The notes under the pieces: model-generated
Databases searched by the model: none
Seen by the model: only the letters and a program-made list of their open reading frames with translations
What the model was told of the DNA's origin: nothing
Position numbers and translations under genes: made by a program
Part shown: piece by piece, positions 8,805 to 17,079 of the stretch
Layout: each line of letters begins with the position of its first letter
Position numbering within the stretch: position 1 is the stretch's first letter
Assembly (NCBI GenBank): GCA_014859835.1
Contig: JACZKW010000047.1
Coordinates: 78,194 to 142,193, forward strand
Source of the DNA: UBA9653 sp014859835
GTDB taxonomy: Archaea > Thermoplasmatota > Thermoplasmata > UBA10834
DNA length: 64,000 nt
Direction of reading: 5' to 3'

Positions 8805-9400
8805 GAGTCAGCATAGTGGATTATGGTGTAGGCAACCTTCACAGCATCTCCAAAGGGATTGAGAGAGCAGGCGCGAGAGTAGAGGTTATCCGTGATTTCT
8901 CCAAGCTTCCAGAGGCGGAATGCATAGTGTTCCCGGGAGTTGGTGCGTTCGGGGCCGCAATGGAGCAGCTTCGTCCGGTCAGCGACGAGGTGAGAGGTGC
9001 CATATTATCTGGAACCCCTACGCTGGGTGTGTGTCTGGGCATGCAGATTCTGTTCGATAGGAGCGATGAGTCCGCTGGCCCCGGTCTCTCCATCCTAAGA
9101 GGCGATGTTCGGAGGCTGAAGGGTGATAGAATACCCCACATGGGCTGGAACGATGTCCAGCACTCTGGCGACCCTCTATTCGATGGCGTTCCTCAGGGAA
9201 GTAAATTTTATTATGCGAACTCCTTTGTCTGCCATCCCATGGGAAAAATCGGAATATCCGAGACGCACTACGGTGAGACGTTCGTATCCGCGGTCAGGAA
9301 GGGGACACTGTGCGGGGTGCAGTTCCACCCTGAGAAGAGCGGATCGATAGGTCTGAAATTGCTTTCGAATTTCGTCAGGATTGCGGAGGAATCGGCATGA
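8801..9400 (+). CDS. hisH: Imidazole glycerol phosphate synthase, glutaminase subunit
   Basis: 199 residues, class I glutamine amidotransferase. The triad is visible: Cys78 in GVCLGMQ, His176 and Glu178 in QFHPEKS. It supplies ammonia from glutamine to HisF through the HisHF complex. It overlaps hisC by 4 bases and hisA by 4 bases, so translation is probably coupled. Confidence 0.95.
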   Translation: MRVSIVDYGVGNLHSISKGIERAGARVEVIRDFSKLPEAECIVFPGVGAFGAAMEQLRPVSDEVRGAILSGTPTLGVCLGMQILFDRSDESAGPGLSILRGDVRRLKGDRIPHMGWNDVQHSGDPLFDGVPQGSKFYYANSFVCHPMGKIGISETHYGETFVSAVRKGTLCGVQFHPEKSGSIGLKLLSNFVRIAEESA

Positions 9401-10107
9401 TCATAGTGCCTGCGGTTGATATCAAGGGTGGCAAATGCGTGCAACTGGTAGGTGGAAAGCCAGGTACGGAGAGAGTGAGCATAGAAGACGTCGTCGGCGT
9501 CGCGAGGAAGTGGCAGGAGCAGGGAGCCGAGATGCTCCATGTTATCGATCTGGACTCCGCACTCGGAACAGGCAACAATGAGAGCCTGATCGAGATGATA
9601 GTCGCGGATCTCGCCATCCCTGTCCAAGTCGGTGGAGGCATAAGGACCGATGAGAAGGTGTATCGGCTATTCGAAATCGGTTGCGAGCGCGTGATCATCG
9701 GAACAAGAGCCGTCGAAGACCGACAGTTCGTGGAACGCCTGGCGAGCAAATATACTGACGGAATCGTGGTGGCTCTGGACTCCTCCTCTAAGGAGATACT
9801 TGTCAGAGGTTGGCAGGAGGGTTCAGGAAAGGTCATGCGCGATGTTGCGAAGGACCTCGAGGATCTGCCGTTCTGGGGATTCCTCTACACCAACGTGGAT
9901 GTAGAGGGGAAGCTCCAGGGTATAGATCCGCTCCCGATCAGGAGTCTGATAGAGGCTACGAAGAAGCATGTCATCGTATCGGGGGGTATCACGACCAGAA
10001 GCGATTTGGATACCCTCCGGAACATGGGTGTCGATTCCGTGGTCCTGGGCATGTCCATATACACTGGCACGATCGATTTCAAGAAAGTCGTGAGGGAGTT
10101 CAGGTGA
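9397..10107 (+). CDS. hisA: ProFAR isomerase (phosphoribosylformimino-AICAR-P isomerase)
   Basis: 236-residue TIM barrel. It starts MIIVPAVDIKGGKCVQL with the catalytic Asp8, and carries both phosphate-binding halves, VQVGGGIRT and VSGGITTRSD, plus the second catalytic Asp in the NVDVEG region. Together with HisF it is one of two paralogous half-barrel duplications in this operon. It performs the Amadori isomerisation before the HisHF step. A bifunctional PriA role is possible only if trpF is absent, which cannot be judged here. Confidence 0.94.
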   Translation: MIIVPAVDIKGGKCVQLVGGKPGTERVSIEDVVGVARKWQEQGAEMLHVIDLDSALGTGNNESLIEMIVADLAIPVQVGGGIRTDEKVYRLFEIGCERVIIGTRAVEDRQFVERLASKYTDGIVVALDSSSKEILVRGWQEGSGKVMRDVAKDLEDLPFWGFLYTNVDVEGKLQGIDPLPIRSLIEATKKHVIVSGGITTRSDLDTLRNMGVDSVVLGMSIYTGTIDFKKVVREFR

Positions 10108-10667
10108 AGACGGAGGAAAGGCAGAGGATTGCCGAGATATCCCGAAAGACCAGGGAGACAACAATCTTCGTGAAGCTCAGCATAGATGGTTCGGGGGAGT
10201 GTAAGTGCATCATTCCAGACGAATTCCTGCGACACATGGTGGAGACTTTGACCAAGTATTCCGGGGTCGACATGGACATGACCGCTGAGGGCGACATGGA
10301 GCACCACCTCGTGGAGGATGTGGCAATCACCATTGGGAAAGCATATAGGAAGGCCATTGGCGAAGGTGCGGTGAAGCGCATAGCCAGCTCGACGGTTCCC
10401 ATGGATGAGGCGCTGGTTCAGGTCTCGGTCGATCTGATCGACAGGCCATATGTGCACTTGGAAATGCCCGATATCATGTACGAACACTTCATTCGCTCTT
10501 TCGCGATGGAACTAAGGGCGACGATCCACTCTGTCGTCATCAGGGGGAAGGACGAGCATCACATAATCGAGGCGACATTCAAGGCGTTGGGGATTGCGCT
10601 GAGGACAGCGATGACCCCCGTATCTTCAGCTCTGTCGACCAAGTCCTCCGTCGTCTGGGGGGAATGA
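10104..10667 (+). CDS. hisB: Imidazoleglycerol-phosphate dehydratase
   Basis: 187 residues, monofunctional dehydratase. The paired metal-binding His motifs are present: EHHLVEDVAI near residue 70 and DEHHIIEATFKALG near residue 155. It starts at GTG 10104, overlapping the hisA stop; the frame is open further upstream but the family begins here (RKTRETTIFVKLSIDG). No fused phosphatase domain is present, which leaves the histidinol-phosphatase step to another gene, probably the PHP gene at the operon end. Confidence 0.94.
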   Translation: MKTEERQRIAEISRKTRETTIFVKLSIDGSGECKCIIPDEFLRHMVETLTKYSGVDMDMTAEGDMEHHLVEDVAITIGKAYRKAIGEGAVKRIASSTVPMDEALVQVSVDLIDRPYVHLEMPDIMYEHFIRSFAMELRATIHSVVIRGKDEHHIIEATFKALGIALRTAMTPVSSALSTKSSVVWGE

Positions 10668-10676
10668 ACCACGACA

Positions 10677-11435
10677 TTGACCAAGAGGATAATCCCCTGT
10701 CTGGATGTCCGAAACGGATATGTTGTCAAAGGTGTCTGTTTCAAGAACCTCAAGGAGGTCGGCGACCCTCCCACACTCGCAGTCGAATATCAACTCCAGG
10801 GAGCCGATGAGATCGTGTTCCTAGACGTCAACGCCTCGGTATCCGGGACGAAGACACTTCATGATGCAGTGAGGAAGACCGCGGAGCAGCTGTTCGTTCC
10901 TCTGACCGTTGGGGGCGGGATACGGTCGTTCAGCGATGTCAGGAAGACTCTTGAAGTAGGCGCCGACAAGACATCAATCAACTCTGCGGCGGTCATCGAT
11001 CCTACGCTGATCAACAAATGCGCCAAGTCTTTTGGAAGCCAATGCATCGTGCTGGCATTGGATGCCAAGAGGGTGGACGACTCTTGGGAGGTCTACACGC
11101 ATTCGGGGACGAATGCCACCGGCCTTGACGCCATAGAGTGGGCGAAGGAGGCTTGCGAGCGCGGTGCCGGCGAGATATTGCTGACGAGCATGGATGCGGA
11201 CGGCACAAAGAAAGGTTACGACATCGAACTCACCAGAGCAGTTGTGAGGGCGGTCAATGTGCCCGTCATCGCATCCGGTGGTTGTGGCACGATCGAGCAC
11301 ATGGTCGAAGTACTGACTGCCGGAGAGGCAGATGCGGCCCTGGCAGCCTCCATATTCCACTTTGGCCAACACACTGTCGCGGAGGTCAAACACGCCTTGG
11401 AGTCGAAAGGCGTCCCAGTGAGGTGGGGCTCTTGA
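10677..11435 (+). CDS. hisF: Imidazole glycerol phosphate synthase, cyclase subunit
   Basis: 252-residue TIM barrel. It has the HisF start TKRIIPCLDVRNGYVVKGV with catalytic Asp11, LTVGGGIRSF, the second catalytic Asp in TSMDADGTKKGYD, and ASGGCGT. With HisH it closes the imidazole ring and releases AICAR. Translation must begin at the TTG at 10677: no ATG or GTG fits the family start, and the G-rich tract at 10657-10662 lies 14 bases away, a loose fit. Confidence 0.95.
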   Translation: MTKRIIPCLDVRNGYVVKGVCFKNLKEVGDPPTLAVEYQLQGADEIVFLDVNASVSGTKTLHDAVRKTAEQLFVPLTVGGGIRSFSDVRKTLEVGADKTSINSAAVIDPTLINKCAKSFGSQCIVLALDAKRVDDSWEVYTHSGTNATGLDAIEWAKEACERGAGEILLTSMDADGTKKGYDIELTRAVVRAVNVPVIASGGCGTIEHMVEVLTAGEADAALAASIFHFGQHTVAEVKHALESKGVPVRWGS

Positions 11436-12016
11436 GCGAGGATAAGAAAGGAGAACTGATTCCGGTCGTTGTCCAGGATATATGCAATAACAATGTCCTG
11501 ATGTTGGCATACATGAACGACGAGGCGATGGAGCTCACTCGAAAGACTGGATTCATGCATTATTGGAGCAGATCCAGAAACGCGATCTGGAAGAAGGGAG
11601 AGACCTCTGGCAACGTCCAGAAGGTAATCGAGCTGCTGATGGATTGCGACAACGACGCCATGCTGGCCCGGGTGGAGCAGACGGGAGTCGCATGCCATAC
11701 CGGGACCTATTCGTGCTTCTGCAAGGAACCGCTGCCGCAGAACGATATCTTCTCCCAACTCTGGCAGGTGTTCGAGGAGCGAAAGACGACCGGCTGTGAG
11801 TCATCATACACCTGCAAGTTGCTTAAGAACAGGAATCTACTGCTGAAGAAGATCGGCGAGGAGAGTTCAGAGGTCATCATAGCAGCCAAGGACAAGCAGA
11901 AAGGGGAAGTCGTATACGAGGCCGCTGATCTCATCTATCATCTGATGGTTCTGCTCTATGACGAAGGTATCACTCTGGACGATATCAAGAAGGAACTCGG
12001 GGAGAGGAGAAAATGA
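11432..12016 (+). CDS. hisIE: Fused phosphoribosyl-AMP cyclohydrolase / phosphoribosyl-ATP pyrophosphatase
   Basis: 194 residues. The HisI domain (about 1-105) has MDCDNDAMLARVEQTGVACHTG and YSCF with the zinc/magnesium Cys and His ligands. The HisE domain (about 108-194) is an all-helical MazG-like fold with KKIGEESSEVIIAAKD and EAADLIYHLMVLL. It performs steps two and three of the pathway. The fusion is common in bacteria and some archaea. It starts at TTG 11432 overlapping the hisF stop, behind GAGGTGGGG; the frame extends upstream inside hisF but without homology. Confidence 0.93.
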   Translation: MSEDKKGELIPVVVQDICNNNVLMLAYMNDEAMELTRKTGFMHYWSRSRNAIWKKGETSGNVQKVIELLMDCDNDAMLARVEQTGVACHTGTYSCFCKEPLPQNDIFSQLWQVFEERKTTGCESSYTCKLLKNRNLLLKKIGEESSEVIIAAKDKQKGEVVYEAADLIYHLMVLLYDEGITLDDIKKELGERRK

Positions 12017-12684
12017 ATAATGGGAAACGCTGTGATTTTCACACGCACACGATATTGAGCGATGGCGAACTCCTTCCTATGGAGTTGATCCGCCGGGCCG
12101 CGGCAACGGAACACAGGGCCATCGCATTGACAGATCATGCATCCTTCTCAAACATCGAGAGCACAATCGAGAGCGTTGCAAGGGATTGCGAGAAGGCGGA
12201 TGCCTGGGGTATCCAAGCCATACCTGGGGTCGAACTCACTCATGTGCCCGTCAGATATCTCGACGATGCCATCCGTCGTTCGCGCAAGGCAGGCGCGGAG
12301 ATAATCGTCGTTCACGGGGAGACGCCCGTCGAACCAGTGGAACCGGGGACGAACCATGTGGCCGTACTCAACCCAGAGGTGGACATACTCGCCCATCCTG
12401 GGATGATCTCCCTCGACGACATAGAGCTGGCCGCCAAGAACGGAATATTCGTCGAAGTGACATGTAGGCGGGGGCACTCTCTCACCAACGGTCATGTTGT
12501 CGCTTTGGCGAGAACAGCCAAAGCCAAGCTCTTGGTCAATACCGATACCCACTCTCCAAGTGATCTCAGTTCGATGGAATTCGCCAGGACGGTTGCGCTG
12601 GGGGCGGGATTGGGGTCAGATGAGGCGATACGCGCCCTCGTTACCAACCCTGAGGATCTGCTTCGAAAGCTGGGTCGGCTTTGA
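12013..12684 (+). CDS. PHP-domain phosphoesterase, probable histidinol-phosphatase
   Basis: 223 residues. PHP metal motifs in order: CDFHTHTILSDGE (HxH), ALTDHAS (DH), IPGVELTH (E), VVHGET, DILAHPG (H), and NTDTHS (DxH). These build the trinuclear metal site of PHP phosphatases. It overlaps hisIE by 4 bases and is the last gene of an operon that otherwise lacks any histidinol-phosphate phosphatase, so that role is the simplest reading. The protein is shorter than bacterial HisK/HisJ (about 265 residues), and the substrate is inferred from context only. Confidence 0.75.
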   Translation: MNNGKRCDFHTHTILSDGELLPMELIRRAAATEHRAIALTDHASFSNIESTIESVARDCEKADAWGIQAIPGVELTHVPVRYLDDAIRRSRKAGAEIIVVHGETPVEPVEPGTNHVAVLNPEVDILAHPGMISLDDIELAAKNGIFVEVTCRRGHSLTNGHVVALARTAKAKLLVNTDTHSPSDLSSMEFARTVALGAGLGSDEAIRALVTNPEDLLRKLGRL

Positions 12685-12686
12685 TC

Positions 12687-12728
12687 ATTACGCTATTCGT
12701 ATTAATTTGAGCAGTCGTTCTTAATAAA
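12687..12728 (+). promoter_or_regulatory. TATA box and upstream inverted repeat before the NikR-like gene
   Basis: CTTAATAAAG at 12719-12728 is a TATA candidate about 40-49 bases before the ATG. Upstream at 12687-12703 lies an imperfect inverted repeat, ATTACG-CTATT-CGTATT (one mismatch in six), in a position suited to an activator or autoregulator. No experimental basis. Confidence 0.3.
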
Positions 12729-12767
12729 GCCCATATAGACAATCGGCGATTCAGTATCGGTAGTCGC

Positions 12768-13163
12768 ATGACAATAATCAGCATGTCTGTGGATGATGGC
12801 CTCATCGAGAAATTCGACCAGATATCTGGAGTCAAAGGGTTCAGGTCCCGTTCGGACGCCATGCGAGAGGCGATGCGCTCGTTCGTGGATGAAGCTGAGT
12901 GGGACAATCAAACGGGGGAGAACCAGATAGTCATTACCCTAGTCTATGACGAGATGGGTCCGAGGGGTGAACTCTCAGTACTTCAGCATAGGTTCGAAGA
13001 GATACAGATGATGCTTCACTTGCATCTCGAGAAGGGCCAATGCATGGAGGTCTTCATCGCTCGCGGACAGAATGCAGCCCTGAGGGAAATCCTTCGTAGG
13101 ATTCGCAGTATCAAAGGTGTCAGATCGATACGGTTCATCTCGACATCGAGTGGGACCGAGTGA
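12768..13163 (+). CDS. nikR: NikR-like ribbon-helix-helix metal-responsive regulator
   Basis: 131 residues. The N-terminal ribbon-helix-helix (about 1-45, TIISMSVDDGLIEKFDQI and RSRSDAMREAMRSFVDE) resembles NikR/CopG, and the C-terminal ACT-like half carries QHRFEEIQMMLHLHLEKGQC. His84, His86 and Cys92 keep the spacing of the NikR nickel ligands (87, 89, 95 in E. coli), but the fourth His lies 10 rather than 11 residues before the first of these. A nickel-dependent repressor fits a genome with NiFe hydrogenase and hyp genes (inference); a different metal is possible. Confidence 0.8.
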   Translation: MTIISMSVDDGLIEKFDQISGVKGFRSRSDAMREAMRSFVDEAEWDNQTGENQIVITLVYDEMGPRGELSVLQHRFEEIQMMLHLHLEKGQCMEVFIARGQNAALREILRRIRSIKGVRSIRFISTSSGTE

Positions 13164-13243
13164 TGCCACCTGTCTCATAGACGAACCCAGCTCACGCTAG
13201 CGCTACGCAACATGTCTGTCTGGCATATCAACGCGATACTGCC

Positions 13244-14449
13244 TTAGGCGGCCACCCAGCCACAGGTCATCTCGTTGTACAGGATGAGGAAATTCCCCCA
13301 ACCACTGTCCTGTGCGAATGCGAGCGTACTGTAGAGTTCGTACTGAGTTCTCCATGCATCATTGTGTGAACCCCACCAAACGGATATTCCGCCTGCCGCT
13401 GCAGACCGATCTGGATTGTAGACATCTATGACCGCGAGCTCCATCGCGTCCACCATCGTTTGCAGGGCAACCATCATGGTGGCATCAGCAGATAGTACGG
13501 GATCCGCCATTAGGTGTCTTCCGAGATCAATCAGATCGACCTGATAATGCGATCCACACGATACATAGTAGCTGTCTCTGACAGCGGCTCTGTAATTGCT
13601 CGCATAATCCGCCAGTCCTTCGGTCATCGCGTCGGTCCATGCGGACATCGCGATGATTGATTGTGATACGACCTTCAAGTCCACGATGCCGAGTGTGCAG
13701 TACCATGCCCAGCTGATCGGCTCGTATGATTCCTTCCAGCCTGCCAACATATCCGTCGCTACCTGCTGCGGCGTCCTGATGGAATCCAAAGCGACCGGTG
13801 TGAACATCAGATCATATGGGAAACCATCTCCAGCAACCAGGTCTTCCGATGCGACCAAGAGTTCCACGAGACCAGTCCTCGCAGCCTGATATGCCAGCTC
13901 CATGCTGGAGCAAGCACAGGCGTCGAAGGCAAGGATGTCGATATATACACCCGCTTCAATGATTGCATTCTCCATCTCTTCAAGGGATATCTTGTCACCG
14001 CCAGATGTCTGATCTGTGCAGAACCCTTTCCACGCGCTGCCATGATCCCACGGTATCACAACAAGATGGTCAGATTGATAGTGTTCATCGACCTCGGACA
14101 GGAACCAGCCGAAGGTTTCGCCGTCACCGAAATTCATCTCCGGGTAGGTTTCGACCACCTGCCACAAATCGCCCGATATCTCTATTCTCTCGGTCCCTTC
14201 GGTGCTCAATCTGTCGACCATCGCGACTATCTTCAGCCCATCGCTCGCTGGAATTTGGAGCAGATACTCGAGGCTGGGGCTGTCCCAATACATCTCGAGG
14301 TTGTTATCCGCATCAACGTAAATCGCAAGGGTCCATGTCCCTTCAGACAATACTGGTTTTTCCTGCTGTTTCGCGACTGTGATTCCAGGGACCATCAAGG
14401 TGCCTGCAAGCACAATGCTAACCAGAAGACTAAAGCTGCGCATTCTCAT
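13244..14449 (-). CDS. Secreted clostripain-family (C11) cysteine peptidase
   Basis: 401 residues with a signal peptide (basic MRMR, hydrophobic core to about residue 24). The peptidase core has the catalytic His136 in VIPWDHGSAW and Cys178 in ILAFDACACSSMELAY, the clan CD His-Gly and D-x-C arrangement. C11 enzymes cleave after basic residues. It reads leftward behind GGGGGAAAG. It is one of three C11 paralogs here; it resembles the one at 56593-57759 most (TYPEMNFGDG, DQTSG, GFPYDLMF shared). Confidence 0.9.
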   Translation of the reverse strand: MRMRSFSLLVSIVLAGTLMVPGITVAKQQEKPVLSEGTWTLAIYVDADNNLEMYWDSPSLEYLLQIPASDGLKIVAMVDRLSTEGTERIEISGDLWQVVETYPEMNFGDGETFGWFLSEVDEHYQSDHLVVIPWDHGSAWKGFCTDQTSGGDKISLEEMENAIIEAGVYIDILAFDACACSSMELAYQAARTGLVELLVASEDLVAGDGFPYDLMFTPVALDSIRTPQQVATDMLAGWKESYEPISWAWYCTLGIVDLKVVSQSIIAMSAWTDAMTEGLADYASNYRAAVRDSYYVSCGSHYQVDLIDLGRHLMADPVLSADATMMVALQTMVDAMELAVIDVYNPDRSAAAGGISVWWGSHNDAWRTQYELYSTLAFAQDSGWGNFLILYNEMTCGWVAA

Positions 14450-14610
14450 CTCTTTCCCCCTATTGAAGCCTCTAAATCCCCCAATCAGGCTTCAGCCAGG
14501 AATGTGGGTGGCAGTACAAAATAGCTTCTCAGGACACGGCGCATGTCTCATTTGATCGGCGGAATGAGTGATTACCTGGGATTCACTATATATGAAAGAA
14601 CGAAAAATGG

Positions 14611-14710
14611 CGCTCCCGCCGGGATTTGAACCCGGGTATCGAACTATCGCCGGCCATCCTTGCGGATGACCACGAGAGGCTCGAATGATTGGCCACTACA
14701 CTACAGGAGC
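14611..14710 (-). tRNA. tRNA-Glu(CTC) with a 27-base intron
   Basis: Read on the minus strand, acceptor GCTCCTG (14710-14704) pairs with CGGGAGC (14618-14612), discriminator G at 14611. Anticodon stem CGAGC/GTTCG surrounds the loop CTCTCG-A with anticodon CTC. T-arm CCGGG-TTCAAAT-CCCGG is perfect. The anticodon arm closes only if 27 bases (14646-14672) are removed at the canonical 37/38 site; that insert holds a CATCC-GCAA-GGATG hairpin. CCA is not encoded. A TATA-like TTTATGTAA lies about 27 bases upstream. Confidence 0.93.
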
Positions 14711-14983
14711 TCAGTAGGTCCAAGCAAACCTAAAGTCTTACATAAACGTTTGGGACCCTCTATTCAGGCCTTCAAAACTCACTGGCTAGCAAGATTCCAT
14801 CGTCTATCCCCACAACCCCCTTCACTATCTGTTTGCTTATCGAATCCTATCGATAGTATGGGTGTGATGAATGCATCATGCTCGAAATTCTCCAATGCAG
14901 GAATTCGCAGGCTGGATAGATTGGAGACAAAGATGGCCATTCCGAAGCGGCACATCCGATTCATATAGGACGGTAGCGCTAAG
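14711..14983. other. Intergenic stretch between tRNA-Glu and nadE
   Basis: Apart from the tRNA promoter near 14735-14745 nothing convincing is seen. A short leftward frame (stop near 14779, starts inside nadE) has no recognisable features and biased composition, and is not called. Confidence 0.3.
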
Positions 14984-15802
14984 TCAGATGTCCTCATCGC
15001 CCTCTCGCCAGTCTAGGCCAGGAGTCCTAATGCCCACCTTCACGACGGGCGGTAACTTCCGTTTGTGGGATGAGAGCCTGATTGTCCTTTCTATGCGGAG
15101 CACCTCTTTCACAGTGGTCTCGGCGTTCTCGGCTATAGTCTTATCACTCTGCCCCAATTCGATTCCGTGGAGTATCGAGTCGAGCCGTTCATAGGTAATT
15201 CCCATCTCTTTCTCATCTGTTTGTCCTTTCCATAGACCCGCAGAGGGCGCCTTCTTTCTGACCCCTTCTGGCACGCCCAGTTTCTCGGCGAGCTGACGCA
15301 CCTCGGTCTTGTACAGGTCTCCGATGGGTTCGAGGTCCGCACCACCATCCCCGAACTTGGTGAAGTATCCGACAAGCAGCTCGCTTTTGTTGCTGGTCCC
15401 TAGGACCAGCCTTGATTCTGCTCTCGCATAATGGTACAGGATGGTCATCCTGCACCTCGCCTTGACATTGGCGAGGGCCTTCTTATCTGCCTTCTCTAGC
15501 ACAGATGCGTATTCATCGACGATCTTCGTGATATCGATGGTCCTGTGCTTCACACCCTCAGCTTTGCACAGATCCTCGGCATCTCTGACATCGTCCTTGG
15601 AGGAATCACGCTCCGGCATCAGAATCCCAAGAACCTTCTCTTTTCCAACCGCTCTCACGGCGAGTTTGAGAACGACTGCTGAATCAATGCCTCCACTGAC
15701 TCCTACTGCGAAGCCTTTTGCTCCTATCTTCCTTAGCTTTTCTGCCAGGAACCGTTCGATGATCCTCTCAGTTCCTTCCTTGAGCTGTGGGGTCTTCATC
15801 AC
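14984..15802 (-). CDS. nadE: NH3-dependent NAD+ synthetase
   Basis: 272 residues. ATP-pyrophosphatase loop SGGIDSA at residues 36-42, then LGTSNKSELLVGYFTKFGDGGADLEPIGDLYKTEVRQLA, the NadE substrate and dimer region, and KKAPSAGLW near the C terminus. It amidates nicotinic-acid adenine dinucleotide to NAD+. There is no glutaminase domain in the protein; a nitrilase-family gene stands divergently 74 bases away. The first two codons are both ATG. Confidence 0.94.
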   Translation of the reverse strand: MMKTPQLKEGTERIIERFLAEKLRKIGAKGFAVGVSGGIDSAVVLKLAVRAVGKEKVLGILMPERDSSKDDVRDAEDLCKAEGVKHRTIDITKIVDEYASVLEKADKKALANVKARCRMTILYHYARAESRLVLGTSNKSELLVGYFTKFGDGGADLEPIGDLYKTEVRQLAEKLGVPEGVRKKAPSAGLWKGQTDEKEMGITYERLDSILHGIELGQSDKTIAENAETTVKEVLRIERTIRLSSHKRKLPPVVKVGIRTPGLDWREGDEDI

Positions 15803-15875
15803 CGCTCTGATGGCATGGTTCGGATATAGCCGTTATGGTTCGGAAATGACGATTGTCAGCCGTAAAATCTAATCT

Positions 15876-16730
15876 ATGGGTATCTCGATGCCGAACAGTA
15901 TGACTCGCACAACCGTGACTCTCGCTCAGATCACATGTCAACTGCACGACAAATCGGCTAACCTCAAGCGTATGAGTTCCGTCGTTCGGAGGACGAAGGG
16001 GCGAGTCGTCATATTTCCTGAGACTTCTCTGACTGGCTATCTTCCGAGGGACGATCTCTTCAAGCAAGCAGAGCCAATGGACGGTCCCAGCATAAGAGCG
16101 ATGGCTTCTCTCGCAAAGGAAACTAAGAAAGATATCGTCTTTGGAGCGCCCATAAGGGACGAGCGAATACATGGTTTGATTTACAACTCAAGCATCCTCG
16201 CGACTGGCCATGGCAAGCTGTTCAGATATGACAAGATGTACCTCCCGACATTCGGGCCATTCGAGGAACGAGTATTTTTCACTCCTGGCAATGACGCGGT
16301 CGTAGCACAGGGCATGCACGCAAGAATCGGTCTGATGGTATGCTATGACATGTTTTTCCCAGAACTCGCCAAGCTCGAATCGCTCATGGGCGCCCAGCTG
16401 CTCATAAACATATCCGCCGCCCCGACGACCTCTAGGCCGAGTTTCGAGAAGGTCATGCCTGCTCGAGCTGCTGAGAATAGCGTATTTCTGGCCTATACGA
16501 ACCTTGTTGGGGTACACGGTTCCCTAGTGTTCGGAGGCGGAAGTGTACTTTATGGTCCTCGGGGGGACGAGATCATCAAGGCCAAGGAACTCGAGGAGGA
16601 TATCGTCACGCATGAGATTGACTTCGAGGATCTGGACGCTGCTCGCAGATTCAGACCACTTCTCAGGGACAGTCGGCCGGAGCTATTCGATCGAATAGGG
16701 ACGATACTCCGGGGAAACACGAAGGAATGA
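15876..16730 (+). CDS. Nitrilase-superfamily C-N hydrolase, possibly partner of NadE
   Basis: 284 residues. The Glu-Lys-Cys triad is visible: Glu49 in VIFPETSLTGY, Lys120 in YDKMYLPTFG, Cys156 in IGLMVCYDMFFPE. The family hydrolyses amides. In glutamine-dependent NAD synthetases such a domain is fused to the N terminus of NadE and makes ammonia; here it is separate but divergently adjacent to nadE, so a two-protein version is possible (inference). In-frame ATGs at 15876, 15888 and 15900 compete; no clear SD is seen, so a leaderless mRNA is likely. Confidence 0.8.
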   Translation: MGISMPNSMTRTTVTLAQITCQLHDKSANLKRMSSVVRRTKGRVVIFPETSLTGYLPRDDLFKQAEPMDGPSIRAMASLAKETKKDIVFGAPIRDERIHGLIYNSSILATGHGKLFRYDKMYLPTFGPFEERVFFTPGNDAVVAQGMHARIGLMVCYDMFFPELAKLESLMGAQLLINISAAPTTSRPSFEKVMPARAAENSVFLAYTNLVGVHGSLVFGGGSVLYGPRGDEIIKAKELEEDIVTHEIDFEDLDAARRFRPLLRDSRPELFDRIGTILRGNTKE

Positions 16731-16796
16731 ATAGGGCTCTTATCCGTCGAATGTGCGTCGGCCCTTAATGGCTGCACCCGTTGATTGCGCATATTC

Positions 16797-16804
16797 TTAA
16801 ATAT
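16797..16804 (+). promoter_or_regulatory. TATA box of tRNA-Ser
   Basis: TTAAATAT centred about 28 bases before the first base of the tRNA, the normal archaeal spacing. Confidence 0.6.
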
Positions 16805-16828
16805 GGCCACCTTTTTGGTGGTTAGAAA

Positions 16829-16934
16829 GCTGAGGTGGCCCAGCCCGGTAAGGCGCGAGTCTGGAAACTCCGCTATAAGCGGCCGGTTAGCTCGTGGCGT
16901 TCGCGCCTCGGGAGTTCAAATCTCCCCCTCAGCG
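16829..16934 (+). tRNA. tRNA-Ser(GGA) with a 22-base intron
   Basis: Acceptor GCTGAGG (16829-16835) pairs with CCTCAGC (16927-16933), discriminator G at 16934. T-arm GGGAG-TTCAAAT-CTCCC. Anticodon GGA sits in loop CTGGAA-A, with stem CGAGT/GCTCG that forms only after removing 16867-16888 at the 37/38 site. The intron holds a CCGCT-ATAA-GCGG hairpin. The long variable arm (TGGCG-TTCG-CGCCT) is the class II feature of serine tRNAs. CCA is not encoded. Confidence 0.93.
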
Positions 16935-17079
16935 CTCATATTCCTTTTGCCTTCCTTTTCATCTCTCCAGGTTTCATTGTATAGGCAACGTCTGCAGAAC
17001 GGCAGAAACTAAATACGCTCAATGACAATGAGTGAGTTCGCGACTGGTTCGCAATCTCGAGGTGGGTGGTACCTTGCAG

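Noticed and set aside
14779..14997. Small leftward frame between tRNA-Glu and nadE
   Set aside because: It starts inside nadE, lacks an SD and has no recognisable feature.
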